Shown piece after piece: positions 47,170 through 60,307 of a stretch of DNA of 64,000 nt (position 1 is the first letter of the stretch; each line of letters opens with the position of its first letter). A model generated the notes under the pieces. The model did no database searches and was not told where the DNA came from. It saw nothing but the letters and a program-made list of their open reading frames with translations. This DNA comes from Marsupella aquatica (taxonomy: Eukaryota > Marchantiophyta). A program made the position numbers and the translations under genes. The stretch is taken from NCBI GenBank assembly GCA_973895155.1, contig OZ316896.1, positions 21,700,001 to 21,764,000 on the forward strand, given 5' to 3'.

Positions 47170-48665
47170 AAAAATGCTGAACTTACTCCGTGTCCGCCGC
47201 GAGTGAATGTGAATGCGGAAGAACAACTATGGAGGTCGATCAAATAAGCAGGATGAAACACTAAACATCCCACAACCTGCTTACCGTATATCCGGCATGA
47301 TCCGAAGCACGCTGCTTGCCCGACCCAATCTGCAAACCTACTCTCAGTAGCCGGATCGGCGAAAAATCAAAGATTTTAAGAGCATTTCATCTGTTTGCTG
47401 GACGCGTGCACTCTGCGAAGCGGCATTCGCCATAGTGAGCCTCTTTCCAGTTTCCATCATAATAATTGCAGCGGCAAGCACTGAACCCGCGGCAATTCGT
47501 GACGCCAGAGTTCCTGGCCAGCAGTTCACCATGGCTAGCGCCAAATACTTGACGAATTGAACTCCTGTGAAGGAACTAATTCGCCTCAACTCCCGTGAGG
47601 TTTTCCCCTAGCAGGAAACCTCCAGTCGCGAACCCTAATCCTTTCATACAGCACGCACACAGACAAGCTTGAGGTTGTACTGCATGTTCCACAGCGGAAC
47701 CAGATTCGGACAAGCGGACAAGTGAAACAAGCAGGCTCGAGGTTTTTCGGGTGGGTTGCAAGCCAGACACTCAAACATGAACTTCCAATGTGAAATTCGA
47801 GTGCTTTGTCCGCTTTCTAATTGCCTCCATGCACTATCCGCCACCGGAGCGCTGTGATTTTGAGGAGGTTAAAAACATTTCCAGACGGACCAAGAGTGTA
47901 ATGACTCCCCACAGTCCCCGTCGTTCATGGATTCTCTGACTCTCTGCTACACCATCCCCAGAGCCAGAGACTCGGAGCCCATATCCTCTTTGTTGACCCA
48001 CGAGGTACGCCCCTAGTCGGCCAGTCCCTTATATCATTCTCATCCCAGAAAGACAGACAGTACTGAACTACAGTGCTCGCATTCTTCCGAACCTGTGCTA
48101 CAGTTCCATGCTAGGCTACAAGAAACCAACAATGTTGGTTGGACTTGGAGCTTGGTGCAATTCACTAGACTTGCACCCTCAGAGGGTTGATGGTATGCCT
48201 TGGACGAGCACTGGGGCAGGTCTTCCCAGGGAAGGATTTGTCAATGGGTTTCGAATGATTGGCGCGTGGATGCTTTGCAGTCTGCCGATTGCACAGCAAC
48301 ACCAAATCTTATCGCCTCCCCTGCCTACTCGGCACTCGCCTTCTGCTCTCTGGGCCCCCCACGACTCGCTTTTGCTTTATTTGTCTTGAACGGTAAATGC
48401 TCAAGAGGTAAAGCGAACAAGAGACCTCCTTGTTTTCCGCTCGTTGCTTCTCCTTTAGCTCGTCTGATCCATATTTCGATTCAGAGGACGAGCTCGTCCA
48501 CGCATCCGTGAATCCGTTCTGACCTCGGCACGAGTGATGTCTCCGGAACGAAAGTTGAAGGGGCTTCATTGTCTCCCAGGAGCACTCTAGCCCGAGGACC
48601 GACGAAGCTGTTGGAGATTTTGGAGACTCTGAGGATTAGGGTGTCGTGAAGCCCACCGAGCGGTG
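47170..48665. other. No gene; ATPD upstream region at right
   Basis: No supportable coding frame. The rightmost few hundred bases (CT-rich, rising GC) presumably carry the ATPD promoter and 5' UTR. Confidence 0.45.
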
Positions 48666-49499
48666 ATGGAGGCAATTCAAGCTGGAGCGAGGGCTACTGC
48701 GATCGGGCCGGCGGTCGCCGTGGTCGATTCCTACTGCGCGACGTCGTCGTCTTCGTCCTCCCGAGCGCCTTCCGCTCGAGCTTTTCTGTCTCGGAAAACG
48801 CTCTCGTGCTCAGGTTTGTCATCTTCGTCCTCTGGAGCCATAGCTGTGAGCTCGTTTTGCTACAATGCTCTTGCAGCCAAGGTACCTGAGGCCGAGAATG
48901 GGAGCAAAGGACATCGGGGCGTCATCACTATGAGGTCGGACACCGCAGCTGGAGGATACGCGACTGCTCTGGCGGAGCTTGCTCAGTCGACCGATCAATT
49001 GGAGGCCATTCACAAAGACGTTGAGAGCTTTGGCGACATTTTGAAGAACCCCGAGATTTACGAGTTTCTAGTAAGCCCCGTGGTCATAGACGAGAAGAAG
49101 AAGAGCATTCTGAAGACCTTGGCCGACGACGCCAAGTTCAACCCGTTTACGCTCAACTTCTTCTATGTCCTCATTGATAAGAAAAGGTTCGGCCTCATCA
49201 ACGACGTTGTGAAGGAGTTCTCTACAATCTACTACGAGTTAACGAACACGGAGCTTGCTACAGTGGCATCGGCTGTCAAAATTGAGAAGGCTCAATTGGC
49301 TCTCATTGCCAAGAAGATTCAGACCCTGAGCAAATCAAAGAACGTTCGGATTAAGAATGTCATCGATCCCTCGTTGATTGCGGGTTTCATTGTGAAGTAT
49401 GGAAAGGATGGATCCTGCTTCGTGGACATGAGTGTCAAAGGGCAGTTAGATCGCTTGGCTCTGCAGTTTGAAAACGCCGAGAAAGTGGGAGCATTTTAG
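48666..49499 (+). CDS. ATPD: Chloroplast ATP synthase delta subunit (CF1-delta)
   Basis: An intronless gene of 277 residues. CF1-delta sits on top of the thylakoid ATP synthase and links the catalytic head to the peripheral stalk (OSCP family). I start at the ATG at 48666 (MEAIQAGARATAIG). Residues 1 to about 80 are Ser/Ala/Arg-rich with few acids (SSSSSSRAPSARAFLSRKT), a plastid transit peptide. The mature part starts near SDTAAGGYATALAELAQ. It contains the helical N-domain (LEAIHKDVESFGDILKNPEIYEFLVSPVV) and a C-domain ending IDPSLIAGFIVKYGKDGSCFVDMSVKGQLDRLALQFE, the diagnostic OSCP/delta signature. Lack of introns matches other plant ATPD genes. No frame break. The protein is encoded in the nucleus and imported. 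Confidence 0.96.
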   Translation: MEAIQAGARATAIGPAVAVVDSYCATSSSSSSRAPSARAFLSRKTLSCSGLSSSSSGAIAVSSFCYNALAAKVPEAENGSKGHRGVITMRSDTAAGGYATALAELAQSTDQLEAIHKDVESFGDILKNPEIYEFLVSPVVIDEKKKSILKTLADDAKFNPFTLNFFYVLIDKKRFGLINDVVKEFSTIYYELTNTELATVASAVKIEKAQLALIAKKIQTLSKSKNVRIKNVIDPSLIAGFIVKYGKDGSCFVDMSVKGQLDRLALQFENAEKVGAF

Positions 49500-51455
49500 T
49501 GCCTTGGAGGGTAGAGTATCTTATTGCGTACTCGAATAGAATTCAGCTCTGTTTGCCTTCTTTGTTACCGCCCAGGCCTCCTTCCTGTGGTTGTCGTTGC
49601 ATTGCATCGTGAAAGCGCCTTTGGTTGCGGAATTAAGCTTTACCCTTTACTGATTTTCTTGAAACTTGGAAGCTCAGGCTCTGGTCGAGCATTAGGTGTG
49701 GAATGCAGTCTCTATTCTGAATCCCTTGCTCACTTTGTGCAATTGGAAACGTTGCGAATCAAGACGGATGAGAATGGTGGAAGTAGAATGCGGTGGAAAC
49801 GTATTTTTCATCCCGATTCATCGACACAATTTATGAACATCGACTCCAAAGATTTCTTCAGCTTGTGAAATACTGTATGAGTTGCTCAGGTGCTTTTCGG
49901 AAGGAACTGAAACTCTCCGGGGCCTCACTTTCACGTTGGGTGAGTGTAAAGAACAGCATAGTGCAGGAGATGTTCGATGACGATGGGCTGGTTTCCTAGC
50001 TGATACTTCTGAGAAAGGAACTTTAGAGCATTTTCTCCAAATGACGATGACATGTGCATTCCATCAAGTTTTAACAGGGATTCTCTTAAAACAACATGAG
50101 ATAAGTTCATCGTTGTCCAAGAGTCTGCGTACTATCAAATCGGGTAGATAATTTAATTTAAGTGGCACCAACGAAGTAAACATTCAGACGATGTGTCTAC
50201 TTAGTATGTTCGCTACTGCATAGCTCTAGAGCAGACTGATTATGCATTCTCTGGAAACAGGACTGCGGCTGTTCATATCCTAAGTGAAACCGGAGTCACA
50301 CGTGCACCTTGATATAATACTGGTCACTGTTCCGGTCTCAAGTCCACCTCAATATACTAGAACGACAACCACTACTTCTGCTTCGTCCGTAATTTTCGGT
50401 CTATCTGCCCTTCTTGTAACTGTAGGGTCCTGTTTGTGATTCTAATTCTTACTGCTTGATTTGATGTTCTCTTATGGTCATCCATTCTGGAAGGGTTGTC
50501 TCGGATTTGAGTTGTCTGAACAATCCATTGAAAATGCCGTCTCTGTCACCAGTCGACTGTCGTGTTCTCATCATTCCCCTTCTACAGTAGAATTTCCACT
50601 TTACTCTTCTGTGAGCGGCCGATAATTGGGGGAAGAATACGAAAGCTCACAAATCTCAGATATTAATTCTTTTACAGATCTCCAGCGATCCCTTCTTAAG
50701 CACACAGATTTGAGTACCCGTTTGATTGGATGTACACGACCAATCACCAACTACATTCAAGCTACTCCTGATTGCATTATTTTACCCGTGTTCCAATGCC
50801 AGAAATTCAATTCTCAATGTTGTATTTCTGTCTGTCTCCCCAGTATCCAAACGATAAACGATTATGTATCACGTCTAGTATGAACCATAACAAACTTTGC
50901 TGGCCAAACACGGACAAGGATTTCCAACATGATAATGATGTTCAGTCATCACTAATACTAGAGATGGAGACAAGTTTATTGTCACCCGAGACTTACGGAC
51001 TACAGCGCTGCATGACTACTGTCTAGCCATGAGCAAAATCCGAGACTCGAATAATGTAGAACGATTAGCGTTCTTCCTGGGATCCCTATGCCACCTAGGG
51101 CTTCACAAAGTAGCCTTATTTTCAGTCAAGACTAAAGGAAGTGAAGAACAAGGGCGAGCAAATAACTTTCTGCCGATCCAGAGACGGTCATTTTTCCGCC
51201 ACCATACACCAAGGCATAATTATCAATTGTCTAGTCAAGGATACAAGTTTATTGCAGCAAAAGCCTTTTAAATGTTTCGTTTAGCCCAAACCTCGAGAAT
51301 TCTTCTTTCCTTACATGAACAACAGAAAACTCAGCGTGCTCTGAGGGCCTCATCCTTCGGGTGTATTCAGCATCAAGTGTTGGGCAAAGAGAGATATAGT
51401 AGCAGAATCCAGTGTCGGGTCCAAACCCGTCTCTAAATCTATGCTTTCACAACTG
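49500..51455. other. ATPD 3' flank; no gene recognised
   Basis: Only short frames without family resemblance. The left part should hold the ATPD 3' UTR and the right part the 3' UTR of the leftward quinone oxidoreductase gene. Nothing else was seen. Confidence 0.45.
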
Positions 51456-51459
51456 CTTT

Positions 51460-54030
51460 CTATCCTGAAGTTACAGTGAGGACGGTGGAGCCGGAAGTTT
51501 TTCTGGCCTCGATGTCTGAGTGTGCCTGGCTTACTTGGGCAAGAGGGTATGTTTGGTTCACACGGAGTTTCATAACTCCTTCTGAGAGAGCAGCAAAAAC
51601 CTCCCCTGCAGTAGACAACAATTCGTCTCTAGTGGATGTGTACGCCATCATGGAAGGCCTGGTGAGAAACAAGGACTTAGCTGCCAAAGCTTGTACTGGA
51701 ACAGGATCTATCATGCCAGATGATTGCCCAAAGGATACCAAATAGCCCCGAACTGCCAAAGCGTCCAGGGACCCCTGCATTCATCGTGGAGGTCAATAGT
51801 GCAAATCAATTTGTTAAGTTTAACATCAATCCTGTAAAATTCTCCAAAATAATGCTTTCATTGATTCCTTTCATCCATTCCTTTCACTTCATCGAATGGC
51901 TACTGATGGATCACCGCACGAGATTGCCAGAAATTTATGTCACAGGCAATACAGAATTTTGATTGCACCCCTCTATGGCAGCCTCTGAAATTTGCAAGAG
52001 ATTGAGAACACATGATAAACAACGCGACTCAGAACATAGACCCAGCGAGTCCATCGCTACACAGTACCTGGAATGTGTCCTTCCCAACCGAGTCATACAC
52101 CACTTGAACTCCAAAACCATTTGTTACTTCTTTCACTCGGGCAACATAGTCCTCTTTCGAATAGATAACAACATGATCTGCTCCATCCGCTTTTGCTTGA
52201 GCTGCTTTATCCTCTGTCGACACTGCAGCAATCACAGTGGCACCCAAAGCATGTGCCCATTGCACCAATAGCGAACCAACACCTCCTGCAGCTGCATGTA
52301 CTAGGACAGCATGCCCACGTTCTACCTACGAAATTCAATTTTGGTCCAGCAGTCAGTCTTCAATCCATATGTTAAGAAGCCTTCCCGGCGCCAATCTTAC
52401 TCTGTAATCACCTCAAACTGCAACATAAGTACACATCCTCGTGAGATCCAAAATTTAGAAGTGCTGTGGAGAAATCACATTATCTCAAACCTCTTTGGAG
52501 AACCAATTGACTATCCCAACCTACGCTGACTCTACTGCTCTAAATCAGAAGTACAATAAGCTTGTCCAGGCGACATCCAAAGCAACTCATCCCAGAAATC
52601 TGTTCCACTAAAACTCCCATCTCGTCTCCAGAATATCACATTTGCATCCTAAGGAAATCTAACCTCCACTTTTACAAGAGAGAAAAGCTCAAGCTCTTGC
52701 ACCTTGAAGCATCGGCGTAGTAGAAACTGAGCAGTCATTCCTTTAAGAAGTACCGCAGCCGCAGTGACATCATCGATGCCATTTGGAAGGGGCACGAGTT
52801 TATCAGCGGGTATGAGACGTTCTTCACAATACGCCCCCATTACTCCTGCATAGGCAACTCTGTCTCCAACTTTTCTTCCTGTTAGGCCAGGCCCCACAGC
52901 CGTGACAACCCCAGCTCCCTCCATGCCTGTTGCCACAAGACGCACCCAATGGATTGCATATTAAAACCCAAGAATCCAAGAAACTCTATAACCCAAACAC
53001 GCGCGCAGTTTACCTAACCCATTTGCACACCCATTTGCACAGCTGGAGCACTATCTGCTAATAATTTCAGGTTAACCAGCGTACCCGGTATGAATGGTAC
53101 AGGAGATTTGTAGACCCCCGTCCGGAAGTATACATCGATGAAATTGAGGCCAATTGCTGTGTGCCGAATGCGCACCTGCCCTTCCCCAGGTTCTCCCACC
53201 TCCACGTCCTCCCAACTTAGGGCCTGCACAAACAGAAAGTCCTTCAATTGAAATGAAATGTCCATGCTTCTACAGTCGATACCAAGAGAAACCACACGCT
53301 CAAGAGCACACCAGAAATTGAAATCCTTGGCTTTGATTGCATCCTACATTATCAGTCTGGACAAACAGGATCAATACCACGAATTAAATTGTGCACTGCA
53401 TTGGCTAATTCATTCAACAGTTCACAAGGGTTAGGAAGGTCTTCGCAAGCAGTAGTAATCAAGCATCACAGGGTTGTGATCATGGTGACAACACTTCAGA
53501 ACCCACATGGAGGCCCTCGGAGATGCTTTCCTGGAACATGGAGACGACCCACAATCTACATATGGGCGAGTCGTCAACATGCAAAACTCTCACGATTCGA
53601 CATCTAAAGCAAATCGAATTCACATTGAATCCCCTTCTCGTCTAAAGGATTTCTCAAATCCATTCAGGATGGAGGGTCATCGCCACTTCTTCATGTAAAA
53701 TAGGCGAAGTTCTTTTCCAGGCCTTCAAGGAGAGGAACCGAAGAGCAACACAGATACCGAGAAGGAAGATGAAAAGAGGAAAACGATATTAGCTCATGAT
53801 CACTGACTGACCTCAGGACCGCCCACTTGGTTCACTTTGATCGCTTTTGCCTTCACCATCTCTGCTGATGTCCACTGCGCTCTACACCCGCCCAGGCCCA
53901 GGCTCACCCTCCTCCGTGTGGTGCTGTCGCCCTGCAAACGGATCAGTGCCGATCTCGCATGTGCCTGTTCCCGATTCGAGACCAACGATACAAATGAGAA
54001 GAACGTTTGCCTCGAAGCCAATTTCATGGG
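51460..54030 (-). CDS. NADPH:quinone oxidoreductase, zeta-crystallin type (five exons)
   Basis: Exons, in coding order: 54030-53812, 53223-53085, 52926-52703, 52325-52068 and 51774-51460; all junctions are GT-AG and in phase. The product is about 384 residues. Family enzymes (MDR superfamily, zinc-independent) reduce quinones with NADPH. Seen in order: AKAIKVNQVGGPE, RHTAIGLNFIDVYFRTGVY, PFIPGMEGAGVVTAVGPG, VGDRVAYAGVMGAYCEE, the nucleotide-binding VLVHAAAGGVGSLLVQWA and YDSVGKDTF, then SFGQSSGMIDPVPVQAL near the C-terminus. The zinc-ligand cysteines of alcohol dehydrogenases are absent, as expected. The first roughly 55 residues (from MKLASRQTFFSFVSLVSNREQAHARS) are basic and Ser-rich, possibly an organelle-targeting sequence; an ATG further upstream (54093) is also open, while MVKAKAIK would give a cytosolic 327-residue form. 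A decayed copy lies at 46.4-47.2 kb. Confidence 0.93.
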
Positions 54031-54099
54031 CCCCAAGCTAACAGCAATGCCCACCTTTTCCACTCTTTCTTGCAAGTGAGAATTACAACTCAAAGTGAA

Positions 54100-54400
54100 G
54101 GAATTTGCAAGATGAGTAGAAATGCCCAGCTCTTCCTGTGTTCACGTGAGGATTACATCTCAAAGAGAAGGAATTTGCATGATGAGGATGATGAGAAGAA
54201 CATGGACCACATTATGCTTCACACTTTCTACTACTTGTCACTTTACATGCTCCATTCGTATACTGCGAAAATAGAAGCATACCGAGAGGCTTCAGGTTGA
54301 CCGAGTGGGCATGGATTTGACAAATTAATTCCCCTGTGAGAGGAGGGAGTCAGAGGGGTCATGAATTACAAAAGAGTGCTGCCATCAGGGTATTTTGCTT
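54100..54400. other. Quinone oxidoreductase upstream region
   Basis: Presumed promoter of the leftward gene. A phrase GTGAG(A/G)ATTACA(A/T)CTCAAAG(T/A)GAAGGAATTTGCA(A/T)GATGAG occurs at about 54076 and 54145, a local 69-base duplication. Confidence 0.5.
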
Positions 54401-54402
54401 AC

Positions 54403-54850
54403 TAGCCCAGATTACCCATTCTTTGAACGTGAATAGCGGAAAGAACGTGAATAGCAGGGAGTACAATAAAAATGTCACCAAAATATATTCCTTATTCACA
54501 TATTTTGAAGGTTAATGAAATGATAAAAAATTATCATACATATCATCATTTTAATAATCAGACATAATATACCATAGTACTCTTTTATATGCACTTCCCT
54601 AGCTTTTCTATCTTACATCCCACTTATGCACATATAATATGGTGGGGCTATAGAGATCAATTTTATAATATAAATAGAAATCATAACAAAAAGCAGTCAT
54701 AATTATCATTTGACATGACATACATCATAAACATCAGTTTTCTCATCATTCCACATGATGAGCCATGGAGTTACGGTCTAGAGGCTTCACTCTAGAAGCC
54801 TAGGCCCCAACTCTAGCTTGTAGTTACAGATTTATAAGTAAGATTTTTCT
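54403..54850. repeat. Dispersed MITE-like repeat, copy E
   Basis: Near full length: CTTACTAGCCCAGATTACCCATTCTTTGAACGTGAATAG, TTTTGAAGGTTAATGAAATGATAAAAAA, TATGGTGGGGC, GAGTTACGGTCTAGAGGCTTCACTCTAGAAG, CCCCAACTCTAGCTTGT, ending near TTTATAAGTAAGAT. A short duplication GAACGTGAATAGC(G/A)G is present at the left. The ends TTACTAG and AGTAAG are weakly inverted, consistent with a MITE. Confidence 0.8.
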
Positions 54851-57800
54851 CTAATTCTTCAAGGTGGCGAATGTTACCTTGTGGCAAGGAGGCTGGACTA
54901 TTCTTTAATTAAACATCCTTGATAAATCCGTCATCTTCCTATCTCCATACATCTAAGGGCGTACATCTAAGGAGAGCCCTTAGATTCCTGGCTTTCCCAC
55001 CAATGGGACCTCAATTAGGTTCGTTGTGCATGTGAAGATTACTTTCTTTTCCAGGCCTCAAGTGAACTGGTGGTATTCCAAGATTGAGTGAAAGTTTGCA
55101 TACCAAGAATGGGTGAGAGTTGTATGCCTCAGCACCTTCTTTATTAAAGAGGGAGACCTGATGGCACTTGGTGGAGAACAAAGGCAAGGGCCAGAAACCA
55201 ACCTTCAAAAGCTAATAAAACAAATTGAAGTTTTGCTTCTAACACATTTTGCTGCCATAATTACTGAATGTAAAATCAGAGGGAGGAAAATGACATATTT
55301 GCATGTAACATATTTGCAGATTATGTGGACAAACGCGATAAAATTGTCACTGGTAACTTAGGATTGCCAAGGGCCGGAAAGTGAAGGACTCTTCACATGC
55401 GAGTCGGCCCAAAGCTTGCTGCAATTAACCAGAAGTGGCTAAAGGTTTATGAGAATGCAGATTCTCAGGGGGGTCATTATATGGAGGGCCATACATCGCG
55501 TGCGACGTTGTAGGGTTTGACCCCCCTAACTTTTAAGTGAAAAATATTTTTTTGCAAAGCCCTTTCTTTCTTTAAATTTTGCCATTTTTATTAAAAAACC
55601 CCTAAAAACTTTACAGAAAGTAATTTTTGCAATTAAATAGGCCTATGTGTTCTTTAAAGTCGACCAATCAATAAAACATGCCCTATATGTTCTTCCACCA
55701 AACTTTGGAAGTCTTCCGCAACACCCATTAAAATGGGCCTATATTTCATCGCATGTGACGTGTTACTTCCGTGGAAGTGACCCCCCCGAGTGCAGATTGT
55801 TGCAAAAACTTGGGTCTAAAACAAATGTAGTTCAGGACTATGAAGCATAGTGTTGTCCACTCTATTAGAACATCTCTAGTGGTTGCTAGGATGGCTTGTA
55901 ACCTCAGTTTTTCCTTAGATGGCAAGCATTTCCCCGGCTCTCCACGGTGACACGGGTAATGCATCACTAAATAGGACGCCAATTCTAGATTAGGACTTAT
56001 ACGGTCATTAGGACCGTAGCTGTAGTGTAGAGTAGTACGAATAGCCGTCTTTGCCATTATGAATAGATTAGGAGTAGGTTAGTTGACTAAATGATTACAA
56101 ATTAAGGGAAGGAAGTTATTACGATCGGCCGAAACACGATGGCGGCGACGGAGTAAAAATCCGTTAGGAGATCACGCTTGGACCAAGACACCCAACTTCA
56201 AGCCATAATCAACGACTAAAATGGCCTTGCCTTCTCACGCTCGAGCTCACCCTGGCACCTCCATAAGAGCTGAGTCGATGGCGCCGAGGCCCATTTGCTC
56301 ATTCATACTTTTCGGAATTCGTGGACGCTACCACTCACTCTCACATTTTTCTCGGATCGAGCAAACTTTTACGGGGAAATTATCGAAGGTTAAGAGCGGA
56401 TTGTGGCGAGATTTAGTCAGGGTGAGGAAGGCCTCCACCAACGAGCGACATTGCTGAGCGGGGACGCAGACTCGATGAACCAGATTGCAAGGTTAGTATG
56501 AACCTTACAGCCTTGGGATTTTGGACCTTGTTTAGCGAGGTAGGTGCTAAGTTCTCCGAGACTTATTGGTACTCTTGCCCTGAGAAAGCCGCCTACGAAC
56601 GAAGATATGCAAAGCTCGTGGCCTAGGTAGCGCGGGTTAACAGCGAGAAGGCAGCAATTACCCGAGATTCCAGCTACAACGAGCTACGGGACTACATTAC
56701 CGAGTTGTACATCAGCGAGGAGGGATTCAGGACGGTAGCCGAGGCACTCCTCAAAGTCCCTACAAAGTTCTTTAGACTAAAGGGCGGCCAGAAGCTCACA
56801 CAAGCGGAGTTCGACAAGATCCCGGATTACCTCTAGCAATAGATTGTGGCCGAGAAGCGCAAAGAAGATATTAGCAGACAACGAGAAGCGGCGCATAATC
56901 TTACGTTCCTTGGGGAAAGCTTGTCAACACCTTGCAATGGGGCTTAACTCTTCACTAGAGATAATTCATCCACTTATGCCCCTTCTTATTGTTGTCCGGG
57001 TTCCCAAGACGGGTAAATAGCAGGACATGAGGTCTTCTACTCTCGAATTTACTTCTTACTCACCCACACACCCAACCAGGTAGTTTTATTTCCACCGCTG
57101 GAGAGATAACCTTGAGGGATGGCTATCACTCCACTGTTTTCCCATTGGAAAATACTCACACCTCCCACTTCCAATCACAACACGGTAAGTGCAGACCCAC
57201 AAGCTGTCCCCACAAACTCCCAATGTGGCTGTCACTGCAAGAGTTTCCTCTACTTACTTCACCAAGAACTTAAGGACCGTCACATACTATCTTAACAAGG
57301 CAAGTGCTTGGTTCCTCCGTTGTTCCCTAGCTTCAAGTCTCACCCCCCTTGGGTTGAGTCACACTAGAGCTTGCATACACACTCACTGGATTCAAATAAT
57401 CACTGGATAGACGCTTCAAGACTGAAGCATCCGCATGAGCCTTTACTACAAGGAATGGTACAAGATTAGATCACAACACTTCCCCCTACCCTCTCCTTGC
57501 TATCTACCTAGTGGACTAGTCCCTTGTCCACTCTCTCTAGTGCCTCAAGCCAATGCTGACTCTCTCTAAGTGAGATCTCAGCCCCCAAGCCTTCAGCCTT
57601 CAAGAGAATGTGCAAGTGAACAAGTGAGGAGGTAGCTCCCTGCTTCTCCCCTTTATTCAACACCCCAGGGCTCCAAACCAACCCAAGCTGGCAAACCAAA
57701 CCACCCCTAGGGTGCTAACTTAGGTTAGTGGTTACCTTAACCCAAATATAACTACTTTCCGCTAAAGTTAACCAGGGTTAAGTTTCTACTTTTACCGCAG

Positions 57801-58000
57801 GTCAACTCAACTGCCACCAGTATTCTGGTTTTTACACAGGACATGAACAACAACAACCTCTAGGTGACATGAGTAATCAGGGTAGCCCCTTGGTAACCCT
57901 TACAACCACCCAAGTTACAACTCTTCATAAAATAACATTTCTCACGGAAAGAAACTCTAAGTTTGGCCTACAACTGTGTGTCCGTACGTCGCTGAATTAT
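54851..58000. other. Probably decayed transposon DNA; no intact gene
   Basis: Short frames only. One stretch on the + strand (about 56635-56835) reads NELRDYITELYISEEGFRTVAEALLKVPTKFFRLKGGQKLTQAEFDKIPDYL before stops. It looks like real but broken coding sequence, which I cannot name. Given the transposon-type protein at 60.3 kb in the same orientation, it may be part of one decayed element. Confidence 0.4.
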
Positions 58001-58002
58001 GG

Positions 58003-58070
58003 GTTACCGCTGAGTCTCGGGTTTTGCCACTGAAACTCGGGTTACCACTGAAGTACAGGTCGCCATTTCC
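58003..58070. repeat. About 21-base repeat, three copies
   Basis: Units of the type CGGGTTACCACTGAAACT repeat three times with drift. Local and non-coding. Confidence 0.65.
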
Positions 58071-58484
58071 ACAGTTGTAGGCTTACTCAAAGAGTACTTC
58101 CGCTAGAAATGACCCTGGCAGACCGTTGGTGATACAACTGAGGTTATAGCCGCTTGTAAACTAAACTTAATGACTGTAACCCAACTCACCAGCAGTACTA
58201 TAACTAATTCTCATCTCCCAACTCTATCCACCAAGTGTCGAACTTCATACTAGTCCAACCCTTTTTACAAAGCCACTTTTAAAGTCAATAAAAAAACTAC
58301 TTAACATATTACAATGACATTCAAAATGGTCTACCGGGCCTCAATGGAGTTGAGGCACCCTTGCTGGGTCCTCCCCTACTCGCCCTGGCCCCTCTCCCGG
58401 CCTCGAACCGGCCTCAAAGTCCTCCAAACGAACCTGTCAAAATGCTGCCGCAAGTTCAATTAGAGTTGATGTGAACATCTTAAA

Positions 58485-58705
58485 CGAACAGCTTGGACAG
58501 CTCCCTTGGTAGCACATTCAAATGCCTTAGCAGGTCGCAAGTTCAAAATTGGGCGCCGACGTTTCCTTTGCCATCAACATTTTGCAGTGCTATGCAGCGT
58601 TAGGCAACTGCTGCGCGAAGCAGCACAAAGCATCACCCGCGATGCTGCTTGCGGCAGCTTGAAACAGCTCAATGCTTCTGCCCCCGTTTTTTTTTTTTTT
58701 TTTTG
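58485..58705 (+). repeat. tRNA-like segment and T-run; possible SINE remnant
   Basis: TTGGTAGCACATTCAAATG...GCAGGTCGCAAGTTCAAAATTGGGC at 58505-58555 has the spacing of tRNA A and B boxes, but the B box is imperfect and the acceptor ends do not pair. A run of 18 T follows at about 58687-58704. It could be a tRNA-derived SINE or chance. Confidence 0.25.
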
Positions 58706-58709
58706 GTTT

Positions 58710-60300
58710 TTCCTTCAGCAGCGTTCTCTCCAGCAACGCATCTCTCCCCTTTCAATCCCCATAGCTCAGCAACAGCGAAGGCAACAACATTCCTCCATAA
58801 CTACGAACTCTATAGCTCTTATCAACAGCAAGCTCCAAGTAGAAGCTGGAGTAGTAGCACAACATAAACTCCTGAGTAAGCAACAAGGAGCTCTTCTCCT
58901 GGTGCTCTTCATCGGCCCAAAGCTCCTACTTAGTCAAGCAGCACAAACTAGTCTGCTAATCCCCTTCCTGAGCCCCCATGGCAGCAATCTCCATCCACGG
59001 CTTAGGACCATCGGCCTTTGATGTAGCAGGTACGAGCTCCAATGTAGCAGCTCCTCACGTCAGGCCAGCAAGCAGGAAGCTCAATGTAGCAATTCCTAAT
59101 TCCCTAGCTCTCAGCGACATGCAACTATTCTCTCGATTCACACTGCCCAAAATTGTTCTACACGGCAATGCAGAGCTAATCCTCATTGCAGCAGTGACAC
59201 TACCTGAGAGGATTAGATCTCCTTATCTCCCTCAGCACCATAGATTTTCCCCCTGTGGCAGCCTTCCGTTCATTATCCCTTCATGCCTCAATTTCAGCGA
59301 ATTCCTATGTTTCCCCCGGTTTTCACAAGTCAACTTTGTTGTCCTTATGGCAGATTTCAATTTCTCTTAATTGCACTCGGCTGCCATTCCTGAATCTGTT
59401 GAAATCCTATTGCCCTCCCTTGGCCGTTACGTAGAGTGTCCCTGGACTGTGTGTCCTTATGAGGGGAACCCCTATGGTGACACCTGGCTTCCAGGGAAAC
59501 TCCCGTAGCACGGCTTGCTTTGTACTCAGAACTCGCAATTTACCTCTACGGTACACTGTTTGAGTGTTCCTTTAACAAAATCCCTGTTTTGTAAATCTCC
59601 AGTGTCGTGCTCCAACCTCCGTTTCCTCCAAAATTCTACTCTAAGACTTTTCTATAATTCCGCTAAGTAGGCCATCCGTTCAATTGTATACGAATTACTA
59701 AAACTACCAATGCTAACCTAATAAATGTTAACCTAACTTCATTGTACCTAAGTCCACTTGACACTCCATGCTAAGTTGTCTCGACCTTCTACCACTTACT
59801 ATGCATCCGTTTTCTTCGCTTAACCCTACTTTACTTCTAACTGCGGTTACTTCTAACTATAGTTACTCCAGTTTAACTCTAGTTAACCACTACTTCCTAA
59901 TTCGGCATCCGACAAAGCTCCAACGCCTTCAACTGGGATATGGCTACCCCGATGCCACCCCCAGCCCCTCGGCCGATGACCACCGACGTACCACCAAACC
60001 GGTCCCAAGTCCGTCCGGTGAACAACACCGAGTGTTCCTCGGGTTCCGAGCGTGTTAGTCCATAGCTCGAGCAGCGTTCTCAGAAGCGAGCAAGGACGAC
60101 GCCGGCCCCCAAACCGACCGTGGGGACCAACGCCGCCCCTGCACCTGCCTGGCCAACCCGCCGACCAACCAATCCCGGCGGTCCTCAGATAATCAACAGC
60201 CCAACTTATTATAGGTAATCTGCATCCCCAAGGTAGTCTGGACCGCGATCAAAAAAACCCGACCCGCGGACTATCTCAAAGAGCATCAGTTAGAGCAGTT
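58710..60300. other. No gene recognised
   Basis: The frames at 58506-59370 are rich in Ser/Gln/Leu with no motif I recognise, and the strands show no repeat. Pyrimidine-rich stretches occur around 59770-59930. Confidence 0.4.
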
Positions 60301-60307
60301 TGCCCAT

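Noticed and set aside
58506-59370. Ser/Gln/Leu-rich open frames
   Set aside because: Low-complexity composition around a T-run; no recognisable domain or splice structure.
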